Notes: a model not told the origin generated them from the sequence alone. DNA of 35,257 nucleotides from Oceanospirillaceae bacterium (GCA_013215445.1 JABSRA010000047.1:1-35257), one strand, 5' to 3'. Positions 17,751 to 27,254 are shown, counted from the stretch's first letter. A program made the numbers and translations.

Positions 17751-18242
17751 CTATTGGATGTGCACTGTAGTGGTGGTTAATTGGCGGATGATCGAATCAA
17801 ATTTCTCGGTATCGACTCGCCCATAAATATGTTCGCCCACTCGAATAGTGGGACCACAGCTGCAGTTTCCCAGGCAATACACTGGGTCTAAGGTAATATT
17901 TCTATCGGCGGTACTCTGGTGATAATCCACCCCTAAGGTTTTTTTGGCGTGGCTTTCTAATGCGCGTGCGCCCCTTGCTTGGCAAGCCTCGGCACGGCAT
18001 ATTTCGACGCGGTGAGTGCTGTCTTTGCTGGTGTGAAAATGGCGATAAAAACTGATAACACCGTGTATTTCAGCACTGGTTTGATGCAGAGCACGCCCGA
18101 TTAAGGCGATGGCATTGGCTGGGATGTACTCAAAAGTATTTTGTAGCTGGTGCAAAATGGGTAAAAGTGCGCCCGGCTTGTGTTTTAACTGGTCGATAAT
18201 TGCCTGAATTTGCTGCTCGTTGGTAACAGATGTGCCGTTCAT
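17751..18242 (-). CDS. fdsG: NAD-dependent formate dehydrogenase gamma subunit
   Basis: A 163-residue NuoE-like subunit with a thioredoxin-fold [2Fe-2S] site: Cys82 and Cys87 (VEICRAEACQ) and Cys123 and Cys127 (VYCLGNCSCGP). The helical N-terminal part (about 10-70) includes the typical IHGVISFYRHF. The frame is open to 18323, but that extension would be an atypical hydrophobic leader; ATG 18242 has AGGT 8 nt upstream and gives the usual family start, so it is preferred. It is the first gene of the operon, downstream of an AT-rich region containing a TTCTTATAAGAA palindrome. Confidence 0.94.
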   Translation of the reverse strand: MNGTSVTNEQQIQAIIDQLKHKPGALLPILHQLQNTFEYIPANAIALIGRALHQTSAEIHGVISFYRHFHTSKDSTHRVEICRAEACQARGARALESHAKKTLGVDYHQSTADRNITLDPVYCLGNCSCGPTIRVGEHIYGRVDTEKFDSIIRQLTTTTVHIQ

Positions 18243-18593
18243 ATTGGTACCTATTATTATAATATGAAATAGAATGCATATATAACAAGCGATGCAAACT
18301 ATCTTCTTATAAGAACTTACCACTTATAGGATTGACTACAAATATGAAAATAAGTGCATATCTTGTTTGGGCAAGATGGTGGCGCTTTTGAGTCGCGCTA
18401 GCGCTTAACCTAAGCCAATCAATGTTGCCGAGACAAAAAAATAACCTTTTGAAATACAAGTGAATTGTTGTATGTTGGAGTGAAGGCTATTTTTTAATCA
18501 AGACATTTTTAAGATGAGTGCTAAAGTTAACAGTGAATCATCGAAAACTCGATAATAAAGATAATAAAGATAATAATGATAAGAGAGAGAGAT
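18243..18593. promoter_or_regulatory. Divergent promoter region of fdsGBACD and the thioesterase gene
   Basis: This 351-bp AT-rich gap is the only place for a promoter of the formate dehydrogenase operon. On the minus strand, TTGTTA followed after 18 bp by TATTAT lies just before fdsG and is a weak promoter candidate. A perfect 12-nt palindrome, TTCTTATAAGAA (18304-18315), lies 61 bp before the fdsG start and could be an operator. Near the thioesterase gene there is a 9-bp direct repeat, GATAATAAA, in three near-copies (18551-18577). No regulator gene (fdsR-like) is present nearby. Confidence 0.4.
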
Positions 18594-19163
18594 ATGAATA
18601 AGCCGAGAGAGCAGCAACTCGCAGAACCATTAATTATGACGATGTTGATGACCCCTGAAATGGCAAATTTCAGTGGTAACATCCACGGTGGCTCCATTTT
18701 AAAAATGTTAGATCAAGTGGCCTATTCTTGCGCTGCGCATTATGCACACCACTATGCGGTTACTCTCTCTGTCGATCAGGTGACGTTTAAGAAACCGGTG
18801 AAAGTGGGGGAGTTGCTAACCTTTTATGCTCAAGTTAACTATGTCGGGCGCTCGACGATGGAGGTGGGTATCAAAGTGGTGGCAGAAAATATTCTCTCCA
18901 AGGAAACTCGCCATACCAACAGTTGTTATTTCACCATGGTGGCAATAGGGGATAATGGTAGGCCGGTGCAAATTCCCCAGTTATTATTGAAAAGTTCGAA
19001 AGACAAAGCGCGTTATGTGGCAGCCAAACTCAGGCGACAGTTGCGCATGGAACACGATTCGACCATGCAAGCTATCGATCTGAAGTGGACTGAACAGCTA
19101 GACACTCTCTCAGAAGCGGAAATTGAAGAGGCGTTAAATGCTGAGATTGAGAGCAGGGTCTAA
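18594..19163 (+). CDS. Acyl-CoA thioesterase, hotdog fold (YciA/ACOT type)
   Basis: A 189-residue protein with a single hotdog domain (about 12-135). The motif MANFSGNIHGGSILKMLDQVAY contains the helix and the acidic active-site Asp expected for this group, and LSVDQVTFKKPVKVGELL is the second conserved block. These enzymes hydrolyse acyl-CoA in the cytosol. A charged C-terminal tail of about 55 residues follows, longer than in E. coli YciA. ATG 18594 follows a purine-rich AAGAGAGAGAG site; the in-frame ATG at 18576 is less likely. Acyl-chain preference cannot be inferred. Confidence 0.9.
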   Translation: MNKPREQQLAEPLIMTMLMTPEMANFSGNIHGGSILKMLDQVAYSCAAHYAHHYAVTLSVDQVTFKKPVKVGELLTFYAQVNYVGRSTMEVGIKVVAENILSKETRHTNSCYFTMVAIGDNGRPVQIPQLLLKSSKDKARYVAAKLRRQLRMEHDSTMQAIDLKWTEQLDTLSEAEIEEALNAEIESRV

Positions 19164-19236
19164 GTGAGGCTAAGCTCAGTCTTATAAAGCCTGCTTGTAG
19201 CAAAGATGTTGCTCTGCTGGTCAATGACCATCAGTC

Positions 19237-19509
19237 CTATGTTTTGGCTTTCAGCTCATAGGTAAAGGCGATCACTTCAGCAATGGCCCGATACAGTGCC
19301 TCGGGGATTTCATCCCCCACCTCTAGGCGGATTAATATCTCCAGCAGCTCAGGGTTCTGATGAATATGAATGTCATTCTCAATCGCCAGTTCAATTATTT
19401 TTTCGGCAATTATACCCTTGCCTTTGGCAACGACTGTTGGCACGCCGCCACTTTGCATATCATATTTTAAGGCAATGGCGGCGTCGGGATTATCTGGCTT
19501 TTTAATCAT
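19237..19509 (-). CDS. FlhB C-terminal-like protein (EscU/YscU/HrcU family, orphan)
   Basis: A 90-residue stand-alone copy of the cytosolic domain of the flagellar/type III export switch protein FlhB. IALKYD, PTVVAKGKGIIAEKI, IHIHQNPELLEILIRLEVGDEIPEALYRAIAEV follow the FlhB C-domain closely. The membrane part is absent and the autocleavage motif NPTH is replaced by NPDA, so it cannot self-cleave the usual way. Its start overlaps the stop of the FliK-like gene by 4 bp (ATGA). Such short proteins can partly replace FlhB-C in some bacteria; here the role is unknown. Confidence 0.87.
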   Translation of the reverse strand: MIKKPDNPDAAIALKYDMQSGGVPTVVAKGKGIIAEKIIELAIENDIHIHQNPELLEILIRLEVGDEIPEALYRAIAEVIAFTYELKAKT

Positions 19510-22028
19510 GTGCTGATATCTATAATGCGTTTGCTAATGGGGTTGTTGGCCGCGGCCACTTGAGAGCCCTGGGTACAATGTAAGGTTTGAATTTCAAATC
19601 CCTGCTGTGCCAGCTGCTGGCGAAAACCATCCATTTTACGATTTAGTTCCCGTACTGTATTTAACTGCGTGCACAAAAAGGTGGTGGAGATCGAATTATC
19701 CATGGGGTTGAGTGCTACCTCGACATCCACTTCACCGCGTGCCTCTAAATCAAAGTGTAATTTCACACTCCAGATGGATATAAATTCACCCTCGTCGTCC
19801 AGGTGCTTGCGCTGCTTTATCTCTATGGCGACGTTGTCTAATTGTTCATTGTGCTGCACGGGGATATCGATTTGAAAGCTGCGCTCGTTACTGATGTCGG
19901 CTTTGGTATGTTGCTGTTGAACATGCGTTAACTGATTACTGGTGATTCTGGCGAGCATCCGCTCGGTGGTGCTCTGCAACATCTCTTTTTGCTCAGTCGG
20001 TAGTTGCTTGGCCAAGTGATTGAGCTTGGAGAGGAAGTTTTTCATGTCCCCAGCGAGAGCACCAGGCTGGCTGAGCAGTTTGTTTTCGCTAAACATGCCG
20101 CCTTGTTGCACGTTGCGTTTAACACTGGCACTGGCATTGAAGGCACCGGGCTTGACGCCAAACAATTGCATAATGCTCAAGGCGATTTTATCGACGGGCG
20201 GGTTAGTTGCGCTGTTATTGGCGATTTGTTGGGTCTGTGCCACTAACTGGTTAATGCCCTCGGCAATCGGTAATTGTTGCGGCAGAGCCTGTTTCAGGCT
20301 CACCTCAACCAGTTGCACTTGGCTGGGGCTCAATGAGAAATTGTTGGTGGTTGGCGTATTGACTTGGCTGGGTTGCTGCCAGCTTATATTTGCCCGTACT
20401 CCCTCAGTGCGAGTGATTTGTAAATTTTGCATCGGCGGCAGGTTGGCGGGTGCTTGCAGTGAGACTACTTGACCTGCCACCGATATTTTAATTGAGACGC
20501 TGGGGGTCGCTAAGCTTTGCAGTTGTAGATTTTTAGGGGCCTGGTTTTGGTTTAGCGGTTGGCTCGGTAGTCCCTGCTGCGGGCTAGCTTGACTGGGTAT
20601 ATTTTGCGTAGCTTGACCGGTGCTGGTCGGCGTTGTGTTCGGTACATTGGCAGGGTTAGAAATTGCCATTGAAGGCTGCGCTGCAGGTGTAGTTTGCGTT
20701 TGAGCCAGTGGGTTAGGTGTTACTACTGGTGCTGGCGTTGCACTGGCTGGGGAGCTTGCCGGTAAATTATTCACAGTAGACGTGGTTGGCTGAGCTTGGG
20801 TGGGTATCGTGGCGTTGGGCTGACTGCTTGCTGGTTGCGCTGATTGGGCCGGATTAATGTGCGGCGTTACTGCCCCCGCGGCTGCATGTTGGCTAGTGGC
20901 AGTGCTACTGGCCGCAGTGGAACCGCCGGGGATGATCGGAGGTGCAGCGGCTGGTGATGCGGTGCTGGCTGTATTGGCAGATGCCGTTGGATTAGACGCT
21001 ACAGTCAAAGCAGGGTTCTGGGTAGGGCTCAAAGTAGTTTGGCTGGTCGGTGCAGCAGTGGTGGCAATGTTGGTGACAGGGGGTACGGGACTGGCCGGGG
21101 TTGTCTGGCCGGCGATCGCCACCGCTGCGTTGCTCTGGGCTATTGTTGTAGGTGCTGGTGCAGGAGCAGGTGCGCTTGGCGTAACAGGCAAAGGGGCAAC
21201 AGCGCTCTGCTGAGGTGTGATTGGGGGTAATGGTCTTTGAATCGCGCCGTTAATAGGGGGCAATAATGGTCTGTTCAATGGCGAACTTTGCTGGCCGCTG
21301 GTATTGCTTGCGCTTGCTTGGCTGTTGTTTTGCTGCGTTGTACGTCCAGCGAGTAAGGGTTTTAAGCTAGTATCGATGGGGTGATTCTGTAGGGTTGCTG
21401 CGCTGCTTGGGTTGCTAGTCAGGATGACTGGTGCGCTAGCGAGCAAGTTTTTGCCAGGATCGATTAAAGCGGGGTTAGTCACAGGGGTGTTGGTTGTCGC
21501 CAATAGTGGGTTAGTCGTTGGGGGCTGCTGATTGGGTAGAATAATTTGTGCAGTGACACTTTGACCTTGGGGTAGCGCCCGTTGAATATTAAGCAGTGCA
21601 GTACCACTGGCATTAATCACCACTGGGGCTTTGAGGATGACTTTTCCCGGGGTATTAGATGGATCGGTAATACTATTGCTGGCTTTCTGGCTGGTTAACA
21701 ACGCTTTATCTGTCTGATTGTTCGCCTTGGTCACACGAGGCTGGTCACTGTCGATGGTTATCTGTATATTGCCATTTTCCAGGCGCTGCAAAGTAACACT
21801 GCTGCCTTGAGGTGGGGGTTTGTTATTAAACTTTACTGAAATTTGCAACTGAACATTGTTTAGTTCTAAGGTTAGTTTGTGCACATTGGGTCGCGCTTGA
21901 TCGACACTGATTTGTACAATAGTAGCTGAAATTGTTTTCCCAACAGGCAGGGTTGATTCAATCGACTTAGTTGCACTAGAGCCTTGGCTATCTAAGATTT
22001 TAGCCTGGTTGGTGGCCAGAGCATCCAT
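19506..22028 (-). CDS. FliK-like flagellar hook-length control family protein
   Basis: An 840-residue protein. An N-terminal beta-rich domain (about 25-110) is followed by a low-complexity Pro/Thr/Ala/Ser/Gln region (about 130-510), a second small beta domain (about 515-560) and a C-terminal Flg_hook-type domain (about 715-820) with FISIWSVKLHFDLEARGEVDVEVALN and LNRKMDGFRQQLAQQGFEIQTLHC. That arrangement is FliK-like: a ruler-like disordered segment plus a substrate-switch domain. No other flagellar structural genes are present, so it may be a FliK paralogue rather than the hook ruler. It is translationally coupled to the FlhB-C-like protein that would be its expected partner. Confidence 0.82.
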   Translation of the reverse strand: MDALATNQAKILDSQGSSATKSIESTLPVGKTISATIVQISVDQARPNVHKLTLELNNVQLQISVKFNNKPPPQGSSVTLQRLENGNIQITIDSDQPRVTKANNQTDKALLTSQKASNSITDPSNTPGKVILKAPVVINASGTALLNIQRALPQGQSVTAQIILPNQQPPTTNPLLATTNTPVTNPALIDPGKNLLASAPVILTSNPSSAATLQNHPIDTSLKPLLAGRTTQQNNSQASASNTSGQQSSPLNRPLLPPINGAIQRPLPPITPQQSAVAPLPVTPSAPAPAPAPTTIAQSNAAVAIAGQTTPASPVPPVTNIATTAAPTSQTTLSPTQNPALTVASNPTASANTASTASPAAAPPIIPGGSTAASSTATSQHAAAGAVTPHINPAQSAQPASSQPNATIPTQAQPTTSTVNNLPASSPASATPAPVVTPNPLAQTQTTPAAQPSMAISNPANVPNTTPTSTGQATQNIPSQASPQQGLPSQPLNQNQAPKNLQLQSLATPSVSIKISVAGQVVSLQAPANLPPMQNLQITRTEGVRANISWQQPSQVNTPTTNNFSLSPSQVQLVEVSLKQALPQQLPIAEGINQLVAQTQQIANNSATNPPVDKIALSIMQLFGVKPGAFNASASVKRNVQQGGMFSENKLLSQPGALAGDMKNFLSKLNHLAKQLPTEQKEMLQSTTERMLARITSNQLTHVQQQHTKADISNERSFQIDIPVQHNEQLDNVAIEIKQRKHLDDEGEFISIWSVKLHFDLEARGEVDVEVALNPMDNSISTTFLCTQLNTVRELNRKMDGFRQQLAQQGFEIQTLHCTQGSQVAAANNPISKRIIDIST

Positions 22029-22268
22029 ATGCTTGTCTCTTGTGAATATTAAATTTGGCCTGCACCGCTGTGTTTAGTGGTGAAACGCGGCGCAGATAGA
22101 TTTTGTTAGGGTTTTAAATTAGTAAAAAATTGATCTTTAACAATGCTAATTTGCTGCTTAAGCATTTATACTAATAGCGAAAAAATGCTAGCCTATTATG
22201 CTAGTATCGGCCGTGAGATTAATAGTTGTAGTTAAAATGCCGCGCAGGTTAATGCAATTTTCCCAATG

Positions 22269-22297
22269 TTGACTATATCTTATGTTAGTCCTTTATT
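22269..22297 (+). promoter_or_regulatory. Candidate sigma-70 promoter of the ccm operon
   Basis: TTGACT (22269-22274), a 17-bp spacer and TTTATT (22292-22297) match consensus at 5 of 6 and 4 of 6 positions. They lie 36 bp before the ccmA start, in the 305-bp divergent gap (22029-22333) between fliK-like and ccmA. The rest of that gap shows only short imperfect repeats such as CTAGC/GCTAG near 22190. Confidence 0.45.
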
Positions 22298-22333
22298 GAT
22301 TCCAAATCGATGTGCATTTATTAGGAGTAAAAT

Positions 22334-22969
22334 GTGACGGCCCTGCTGTTAGAAATTAAGGACTTGTTTTGTGAGCGCGATGATCGCACCTTGTTTGAAA
22401 ATTTATCATTTAAGCTTTTCAGCGGCAGTGTTTTACAGGTTAAAGGTAAAAACGGCAGTGGTAAAACCTCGTTGTTACGAATATTGTGTGGGCTCTATCA
22501 AGGGTATGAAGGTCAGGTTAAATTTTTTGGGCATGACCTTGCTGATGATAGAGAGTGTTTACATCAATCACTGACATTTATCGGTCATAAAGTAAGTGTT
22601 AAACAAGCGTTGACTGCACGCGAAAATTTATCTTGGTATGCTAATATTCAACCGCAGTTAGATGCTAACTTAATTCACAGTGCGCTGGTGGCAGTCGGTC
22701 TGGATGATTATGCAGATGTGCTTTGCCAAAACATGTCGGCGGGGCAAAAAAGAAGGGTGAATTTGGCCCGATTGTTTATGTTGCCGGACGCTAACTTTGA
22801 GCATTCACTGTGGGTTTTAGATGAGCCTTTTACCGCGATAGATGTAGAGGGTGTGGCAAAATTAGAGCAGCGTATTTTATACTATGTCGAAAACGGTGGA
22901 TCAGTGGTCTTAACCACGCACCAAACGCTGCGGATAAAAACGGTAGAGTTACTTAATTTAGACAATTAG
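22334..22969 (+). CDS. ccmA: Heme exporter ATP-binding protein CcmA
   Basis: A 211-residue ABC ATPase of the CcmABCD complex, which releases holo-CcmE from CcmC for cytochrome c maturation. Walker A is GKNGSGKTS (about 38-46), the signature is MSAGQKRRVNLARL (about 135-148) and Walker B ends in WVLDEPF. The start is GTG at 22334, supported by AGGAG with a 6-nt spacing; the overlapping ATG at 22332 is followed at once by TGA. First gene of the ccm operon. Unusually, 190 bp separate it from ccmB; these two genes commonly abut. Confidence 0.95.
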   Translation: MTALLLEIKDLFCERDDRTLFENLSFKLFSGSVLQVKGKNGSGKTSLLRILCGLYQGYEGQVKFFGHDLADDRECLHQSLTFIGHKVSVKQALTARENLSWYANIQPQLDANLIHSALVAVGLDDYADVLCQNMSAGQKRRVNLARLFMLPDANFEHSLWVLDEPFTAIDVEGVAKLEQRILYYVENGGSVVLTTHQTLRIKTVELLNLDN

Positions 22970-23066
22970 GGGAACTTAAATTGCTTATATGGGGCTAATA
23001 ATAGTCTTTAAAGGGGTTAGTTCGGTTTGGTGGTTTTCACCCAAGAGCTGGATGGACAAACTATAT

Positions 23067-23131
23067 GAGACCTCAGCATAACGTCACGAGCGTAGTTATC
23101 ATGCTTGTTGGGTAAGTTATGCTGAGGTCTC
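23067..23131. repeat. Palindromic repeat, copy 1, between ccmA and ccmB
   Basis: Perfect 16-bp arms GAGACCTCAGCATAAC (23067-23082) and GTTATGCTGAGGTCTC (23116-23131) enclose a 33-nt loop. A related 56-bp copy lies at 27255-27310. Without a 9-nt insert (ACGAGCGTA, about 23086-23094) the copies have equal length and align throughout, including a conserved TTGGGTAAG in the loop. The element ends 28 nt before the ccmB start. Confidence 0.9.
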
Positions 23132-23159
23132 TCTATTAGATAGGTTTAATAAAGTATAT

Positions 23160-23831
23160 ATGCTGAGAGCTTTTTGGGCGGAGCTAAAGAGGGATTTGCT
23201 GCTGTCATTTAGGCGCAGGGGGGATTTGTTAAATCCACTGTTGTTTTTTGTCATGGTTGTGACGTTATTTCCATTGGGGGTTAGTCCCGCTGCCGATTTC
23301 TTAGCCAAACTGGCTCCCGGTGTGCTCTGGGTGTCAGCCCTGCTCGCCGCTTTACTCTCTTTAGACAGTTTGTTTAAATCAGACTACGAAGATGGCACTT
23401 TAGAGCAGTCGCTGCTCAGTAGCGAATCAAATTATATGATGGCGATGGCCAGGGCCTTAGCCCACTGGTTGACCACTGGCTTACCGCTGGCACTACTCGC
23501 CCCTCTATTGGCCTTGATGCTGTTTTTACCCAGTGAAGCGGTGCCTGTTTTAGTGCTAACGCTACTGCTTGGAACCCCGACGTTATCATTTGTCGGGGCA
23601 ATTGCATCGGCGCTAACGGTTGGCTTAAACAAAGGTGGGGTGCTGATTTCTCTGCTGGTTATCCCCCTGTATATTCCCGTGTTGATTTTTGGTGCGAGTG
23701 CCGTGCAAAATGCTACCTTGGGCTTGCCTGTTTCGGCCCATCTAGCAATTTTAGGTGCTATGTTAATCATGAGTGTAGTGCTGGCTCCTTTCGCCATTGC
23801 TGCATCTTTAAGAATGTCTGTGAGTAGTTGA
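23160..23831 (+). CDS. ccmB: Heme exporter membrane protein CcmB
   Basis: A 223-residue polytopic inner-membrane subunit of the CcmABCD complex. It begins with the usual FWAELKRDLLLSFRRRGDLLNPLLFF and has about six hydrophobic segments; the ALAHWLTTGLPLALLAP loop and LVIPLYIPVLIFG segment are typical. Length matches the family (about 220). The ribosome-binding site is weak. The palindromic repeat ending at 23131 lies just upstream and may affect expression. Confidence 0.95.
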   Translation: MLRAFWAELKRDLLLSFRRRGDLLNPLLFFVMVVTLFPLGVSPAADFLAKLAPGVLWVSALLAALLSLDSLFKSDYEDGTLEQSLLSSESNYMMAMARALAHWLTTGLPLALLAPLLALMLFLPSEAVPVLVLTLLLGTPTLSFVGAIASALTVGLNKGGVLISLLVIPLYIPVLIFGASAVQNATLGLPVSAHLAILGAMLIMSVVLAPFAIAASLRMSVSS

Positions 23832-23835
23832 GTCT

Positions 23836-24591
23836 ATGGCGAACAAATCCATATTGCCCTTGTGGTTTTATAAGTTGGCATCCCCGAAGTACTGTTATCA
23901 ATACACTACTAAATTACTGCCGTGGTTTGCCGGTGCCGCGATCGCATTACTCTGTGTCGGTATTGCCTGGGCGCTGCTGTTCGCACCCCAGGATTATCAG
24001 CAAGGTAATAGTTTTCGAATAATTTATATGCATGTTCCCAGTGCCATTTTGGCCCAGTCGATTTACCTAACGATGGCCATTTGTGGGGCGATAGGCATCA
24101 TATGGAAGATGAAAATTGCCGATATGGTCGCCTATGCCTGTGCACCTATCGGTGCCTCAATGGCGTTTTTGGCGTTGATCACCGGTGCTATCTGGGGCAA
24201 ACCGACCTGGGGCTCTTGGTGGGTTTGGGATGCTCGGCTTACCTCTATGCTGATTTTACTGTTTTTGTATTTTGGTATTATGGCCCTCTACTCGGCAATG
24301 GATAATAAGACGTTGGCTGCTAAAGCCACGGCAATTCTATCGCTGGTGGGGTTGGTGAATATTCCGGTGATTAAATATTCAGTGGACTGGTGGAATACCT
24401 TGCATCAGAGCGCTACTTTTTCTCTGACAAAAAAACCGGCAATGCCGATAGAAATGTGGTTGCCATTACTGGTGATGGTAATAGGATTTTACTGCTGGTT
24501 TGCCACGGCGCTGATGTTGCGCTTGCGCAATGAAATTCTCATTCGTGAGAAGCGAGCCCAGTGGGTGAAAAAGTTAGTTACTCAAGTTTAA
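23836..24591 (+). CDS. ccmC: Heme trafficking protein CcmC
   Basis: A 251-residue inner-membrane protein that binds heme and loads it covalently onto CcmE. The periplasmic tryptophan-rich WWD motif WGSWWVWDARLTS is at 125-137. The two heme-ligand histidines are His66 (MHVPSA) and His190 (WWNTLHQSATFS), and about six transmembrane segments are visible. Only 4 bp separate it from ccmB. All key residues present. Confidence 0.96.
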   Translation: MANKSILPLWFYKLASPKYCYQYTTKLLPWFAGAAIALLCVGIAWALLFAPQDYQQGNSFRIIYMHVPSAILAQSIYLTMAICGAIGIIWKMKIADMVAYACAPIGASMAFLALITGAIWGKPTWGSWWVWDARLTSMLILLFLYFGIMALYSAMDNKTLAAKATAILSLVGLVNIPVIKYSVDWWNTLHQSATFSLTKKPAMPIEMWLPLLVMVIGFYCWFATALMLRLRNEILIREKRAQWVKKLVTQV

Positions 24592-24610
24592 GGCTATAGA
24601 AGGAAAGTAA

Positions 24611-24790
24611 ATGCAGTTTGATTCATGGACGGACTTGATCGATATGGGGGGGCATGGCCTCTACGTATGGTTAAGTTATGGGTTCGCACTACTTGTGCTG
24701 TTTTTTAATGTCGTCAAGCCCTGGTGGCAATTCAATCATACGTTGCGAACGCTGGCTAAAAAAATTCAGCGCGAGGGTAACAGCCAATGA
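24611..24790 (+). CDS. ccmD: Heme exporter small protein CcmD
   Basis: A 59-residue single-pass membrane protein that stabilises the CcmC-CcmE complex. It starts [16 protein letters not shown], then [18 protein letters not shown] as the transmembrane helix (about 18-37), then a basic cytosolic tail ([16 protein letters not shown]). The MGGHG(L)YVW pattern and the position between ccmC and ccmE identify it despite low sequence conservation in the family. AGGAAAG precedes the start, and the stop overlaps the ccmE start (ATGA). Confidence 0.92.
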   Translation: MQFDSWTDLIDMGGHGLYVWLSYGFALLVLFFNVVKPWWQFNHTLRTLAKKIQREGNSQ

Positions 24791-25266
24791 CTCCCAAGAG
24801 AAAAAAGCGCTTAATAATGGTGTTGCTGCTGGTTTTTGCCGGGGTGGCCGCCGTGAGTTTAATGGCTTATGCGCTCAATCAGAATATCAGTTTGTTTTTT
24901 TCACCTAGCCAGATAGTCAATGGCGAAGCGCCGGTTAATAAACGCATCCGTGCGGGGGGGATGGTGGTTGAAGGCAGTGTGAAAAGATCGCCCAATAGCC
25001 TCAAAATAGAATTTGCCATCACCGATTTTTCACAGCGTGTCGATGTCATCTACGTGGGCATATTGCCAGATTTGTTTAGAGAGGGGCAGGGCGTTGTCGC
25101 CCAGGGTTCTCTCAATCAGCAGGGTGTGTTTACGGCGATAGAGGTACTGGCAAAACACGATGAAAAATATATGCCTCCCGAGGTGATTGATGCACTGGAA
25201 AAAGCGGGAGTAGATGCCCAGGGCAAGCCACTCGTTGAGAAAACAACCGCAGGAGAGGGTCAATGA
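24787..25266 (+). CDS. ccmE: Heme chaperone CcmE
   Basis: A 159-residue periplasmic heme chaperone with an N-terminal membrane anchor (about 8-29) and an OB-fold beta-barrel. The covalent heme ligand is His124 in [13 protein letters not shown], with Tyr128 as the conserved axial ligand; this is the histidine (not cysteine) variant. The disordered C-terminal tail is typical. It overlaps ccmD and ccmF by 4 bp each. Confidence 0.97.
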   Translation: MTPKRKKRLIMVLLLVFAGVAAVSLMAYALNQNISLFFSPSQIVNGEAPVNKRIRAGGMVVEGSVKRSPNSLKIEFAITDFSQRVDVIYVGILPDLFREGQGVVAQGSLNQQGVFTAIEVLAKHDEKYMPPEVIDALEKAGVDAQGKPLVEKTTAGEGQ

Positions 25267-27224
25267 TTCCAGAGTTGGGACAATATGTACTGATATTAGC
25301 GCTGGTAATGGCGGGATTTTTAGCGGTAGTACCGATGGTTGGCGCCAGTACAGGCAATGTTTTTTGGATGAGTTTTGCCCGACCTTTAGCCAAATCAATG
25401 TTCTTGTTTATGTCCATTAGTATGCTCTGTTTGGCCTACGCTTTTGCCACCGATGATTTTAGTGTTAAATACGTCGCCGAAAATTCGAACAGCGCGCTGC
25501 CTATTTATTATAAAATCAGCGCTGTATGGGGTGGCCACGAGGGATCGCTGCTGCTCTGGGTATTTATTCTGACTGGCTGGACTGCTGCTGTCGCGATTAA
25601 ATCCGACGGTTTGCCACTAGACATCGTGGCGAGGGTGCTATCGGTATTGGGTATGATAGGGGTAGGCTTTGCCTCCTTCACCTTGATTACCTCCAGCCCT
25701 TTTGAACGCTTGTTGACCAACACGCCTCTGGAGGGTGGTGATCTTAATCCGCTGTTGCAAGATTTTGGTTTAATCGTCCATCCACCGCTTTTGTATATGG
25801 GTTATGTGGGTTTTTCGGTGGCTTTTGCCTTCGCCATTGCCGCGCTGTTAAGCGGTAAGCTGGATGTGGCCTGGTCGCGTTGGACGCGCCCTTGGACCAA
25901 TGTCGCCTGGGCTTTTTTAACCATAGGTATTACCTTGGGTAGCTGGTGGGCATACTACGAATTGGGCTGGGGTGGTTGGTGGTTTTGGGACCCAGTTGAA
26001 AATGCCTCTTTTATGCCCTGGTTGGTCGGCACTGCACTAGTGCATTCACTGGCGGTGACTGAAAAACGCGGTCTGTTTAAGAGCTGGACGCTGTTGCTGG
26101 CTATTCTCACTTTTTCATTGAGTTTGCTCGGCACTTTTTTGGTGCGTTCCGGCGTGCTTACCTCGGTACATTCGTTTGCAGCAGATCCTGAGCGCGGTGC
26201 TTATATCTTGGTATTGTTGGCCATTGCTGTGGGGGGCTCGCTACTGCTGTATGCGATTAAAGCTTACGATTTAAAGAGTGAAGCTAATTTCGAACTCGTC
26301 TCTCGTGAGACACTGCTGATGATCAATAATGTATTGTTGGTGATTATCTGTGCAATGGTGCTGATAGGGACCCTGTATCCACTGGTGGTGGATGCAATGG
26401 GTGCGGGTAAAATATCGGTGGGGCCGCCGTATTTCAATGCGTTGTTTGTGCCCTTTAGTCTGATTTTGGCGTTCTTTATGGGCATCGGCGTATCACTGCG
26501 CTGGAAAAAAAGTAATTTTCGAACCCTAGCTAAGCAGCTAATTCCCGCTCTATTATTAGCGCTTTTTTGTGGTATCAGCTCCGGATTTTTGGTTAGCGAT
26601 GACATCGCGATTAAAGCCACAATTGCCTTAGTCTTGGCATTTTGGGTGATTTTCTCGCTGTTGATCGATGTGTTTAGCAAGGTCAAAAATAGCGCTGATA
26701 AATTAGTCGGCTTAGCCAAGCTGCCGCTGAGCTACTGGTCGATGCAGTTGGCGCACCTGGGGCTGGTGATTACCTTGGTCGGGGTTGCCTTAGTTGCCAG
26801 TTATTCCCAAGAGCGTGATATACGCATGCAAGTGGGTGATGTTGTTGAAATGTCTGACTATAGCTTTGAATTTAAAGGCGTCAACAAAGCAGCAGGGCCC
26901 AATTATAGCGCGGATGTTGGCACTATTTTGGTGCTTAAAAATCAACAGTTCTTTGCGCAGATGTATCCGGAAAAACGTTTTTACCCGGCCCGTGGCAGCG
27001 TCATGACAGAAGCTGATATTGATGCTGGTGTGTTCGCCGATATCTTCGTCGCATTGGGTGAACCGCTGGCTGATGGTGCCTGGTCGGTACGATTGCAGTA
27101 TAAACCCTTTATTCGCTGGGTATGGTTTGGCGGGGTGATGATGATGTTTGCGGGCTTGCTCAGTGCTTTCGATCGACGCTATAGTCGTAAGAAAACCAGC
27201 GCAGCAAAGACAGCATTCGCCTGA
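25263..27224 (+). CDS. ccmF: Heme lyase subunit CcmF
   Basis: A 653-residue polytopic membrane protein, the core of the heme lyase that attaches heme to CXXCH motifs of apocytochromes. The WWD domain [16 protein letters not shown] is at 235-250; putative heme-ligand histidines include His173 ([10 protein letters not shown]) and His261 ([13 protein letters not shown]). About 13-15 hydrophobic segments and a large periplasmic loop near the C-terminus (about 535-610) match the family, as does the length. Confidence 0.97.
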   Translation: MIPELGQYVLILALVMAGFLAVVPMVGASTGNVFWMSFARPLAKSMFLFMSISMLCLAYAFATDDFSVKYVAENSNSALPIYYKISAVWGGHEGSLLLWVFILTGWTAAVAIKSDGLPLDIVARVLSVLGMIGVGFASFTLITSSPFERLLTNTPLEGGDLNPLLQDFGLIVHPPLLYMGYVGFSVAFAFAIAALLSGKLDVAWSRWTRPWTNVAWAFLTIGITLGSWWAYYELGWGGWWFWDPVENASFMPWLVGTALVHSLAVTEKRGLFKSWTLLLAILTFSLSLLGTFLVRSGVLTSVHSFAADPERGAYILVLLAIAVGGSLLLYAIKAYDLKSEANFELVSRETLLMINNVLLVIICAMVLIGTLYPLVVDAMGAGKISVGPPYFNALFVPFSLILAFFMGIGVSLRWKKSNFRTLAKQLIPALLLALFCGISSGFLVSDDIAIKATIALVLAFWVIFSLLIDVFSKVKNSADKLVGLAKLPLSYWSMQLAHLGLVITLVGVALVASYSQERDIRMQVGDVVEMSDYSFEFKGVNKAAGPNYSADVGTILVLKNQQFFAQMYPEKRFYPARGSVMTEADIDAGVFADIFVALGEPLADGAWSVRLQYKPFIRWVWFGGVMMMFAGLLSAFDRRYSRKKTSAAKTAFA

Positions 27225-27254
27225 GCTGTAGCGTTGTTGCGCTAATTTTAAAGT

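Noticed and set aside
18514..18555. 13-residue leader-peptide-like ORF before the thioesterase gene
   Set aside because: No ribosome-binding site, no run of regulatory codons and no attenuator hairpin follow it.
20857..21213. 118-codon plus-strand ORF rich in Ala, Val and Gly
   Set aside because: It is the antisense shadow of the low-complexity Pro/Thr/Ala region of the FliK-like gene.
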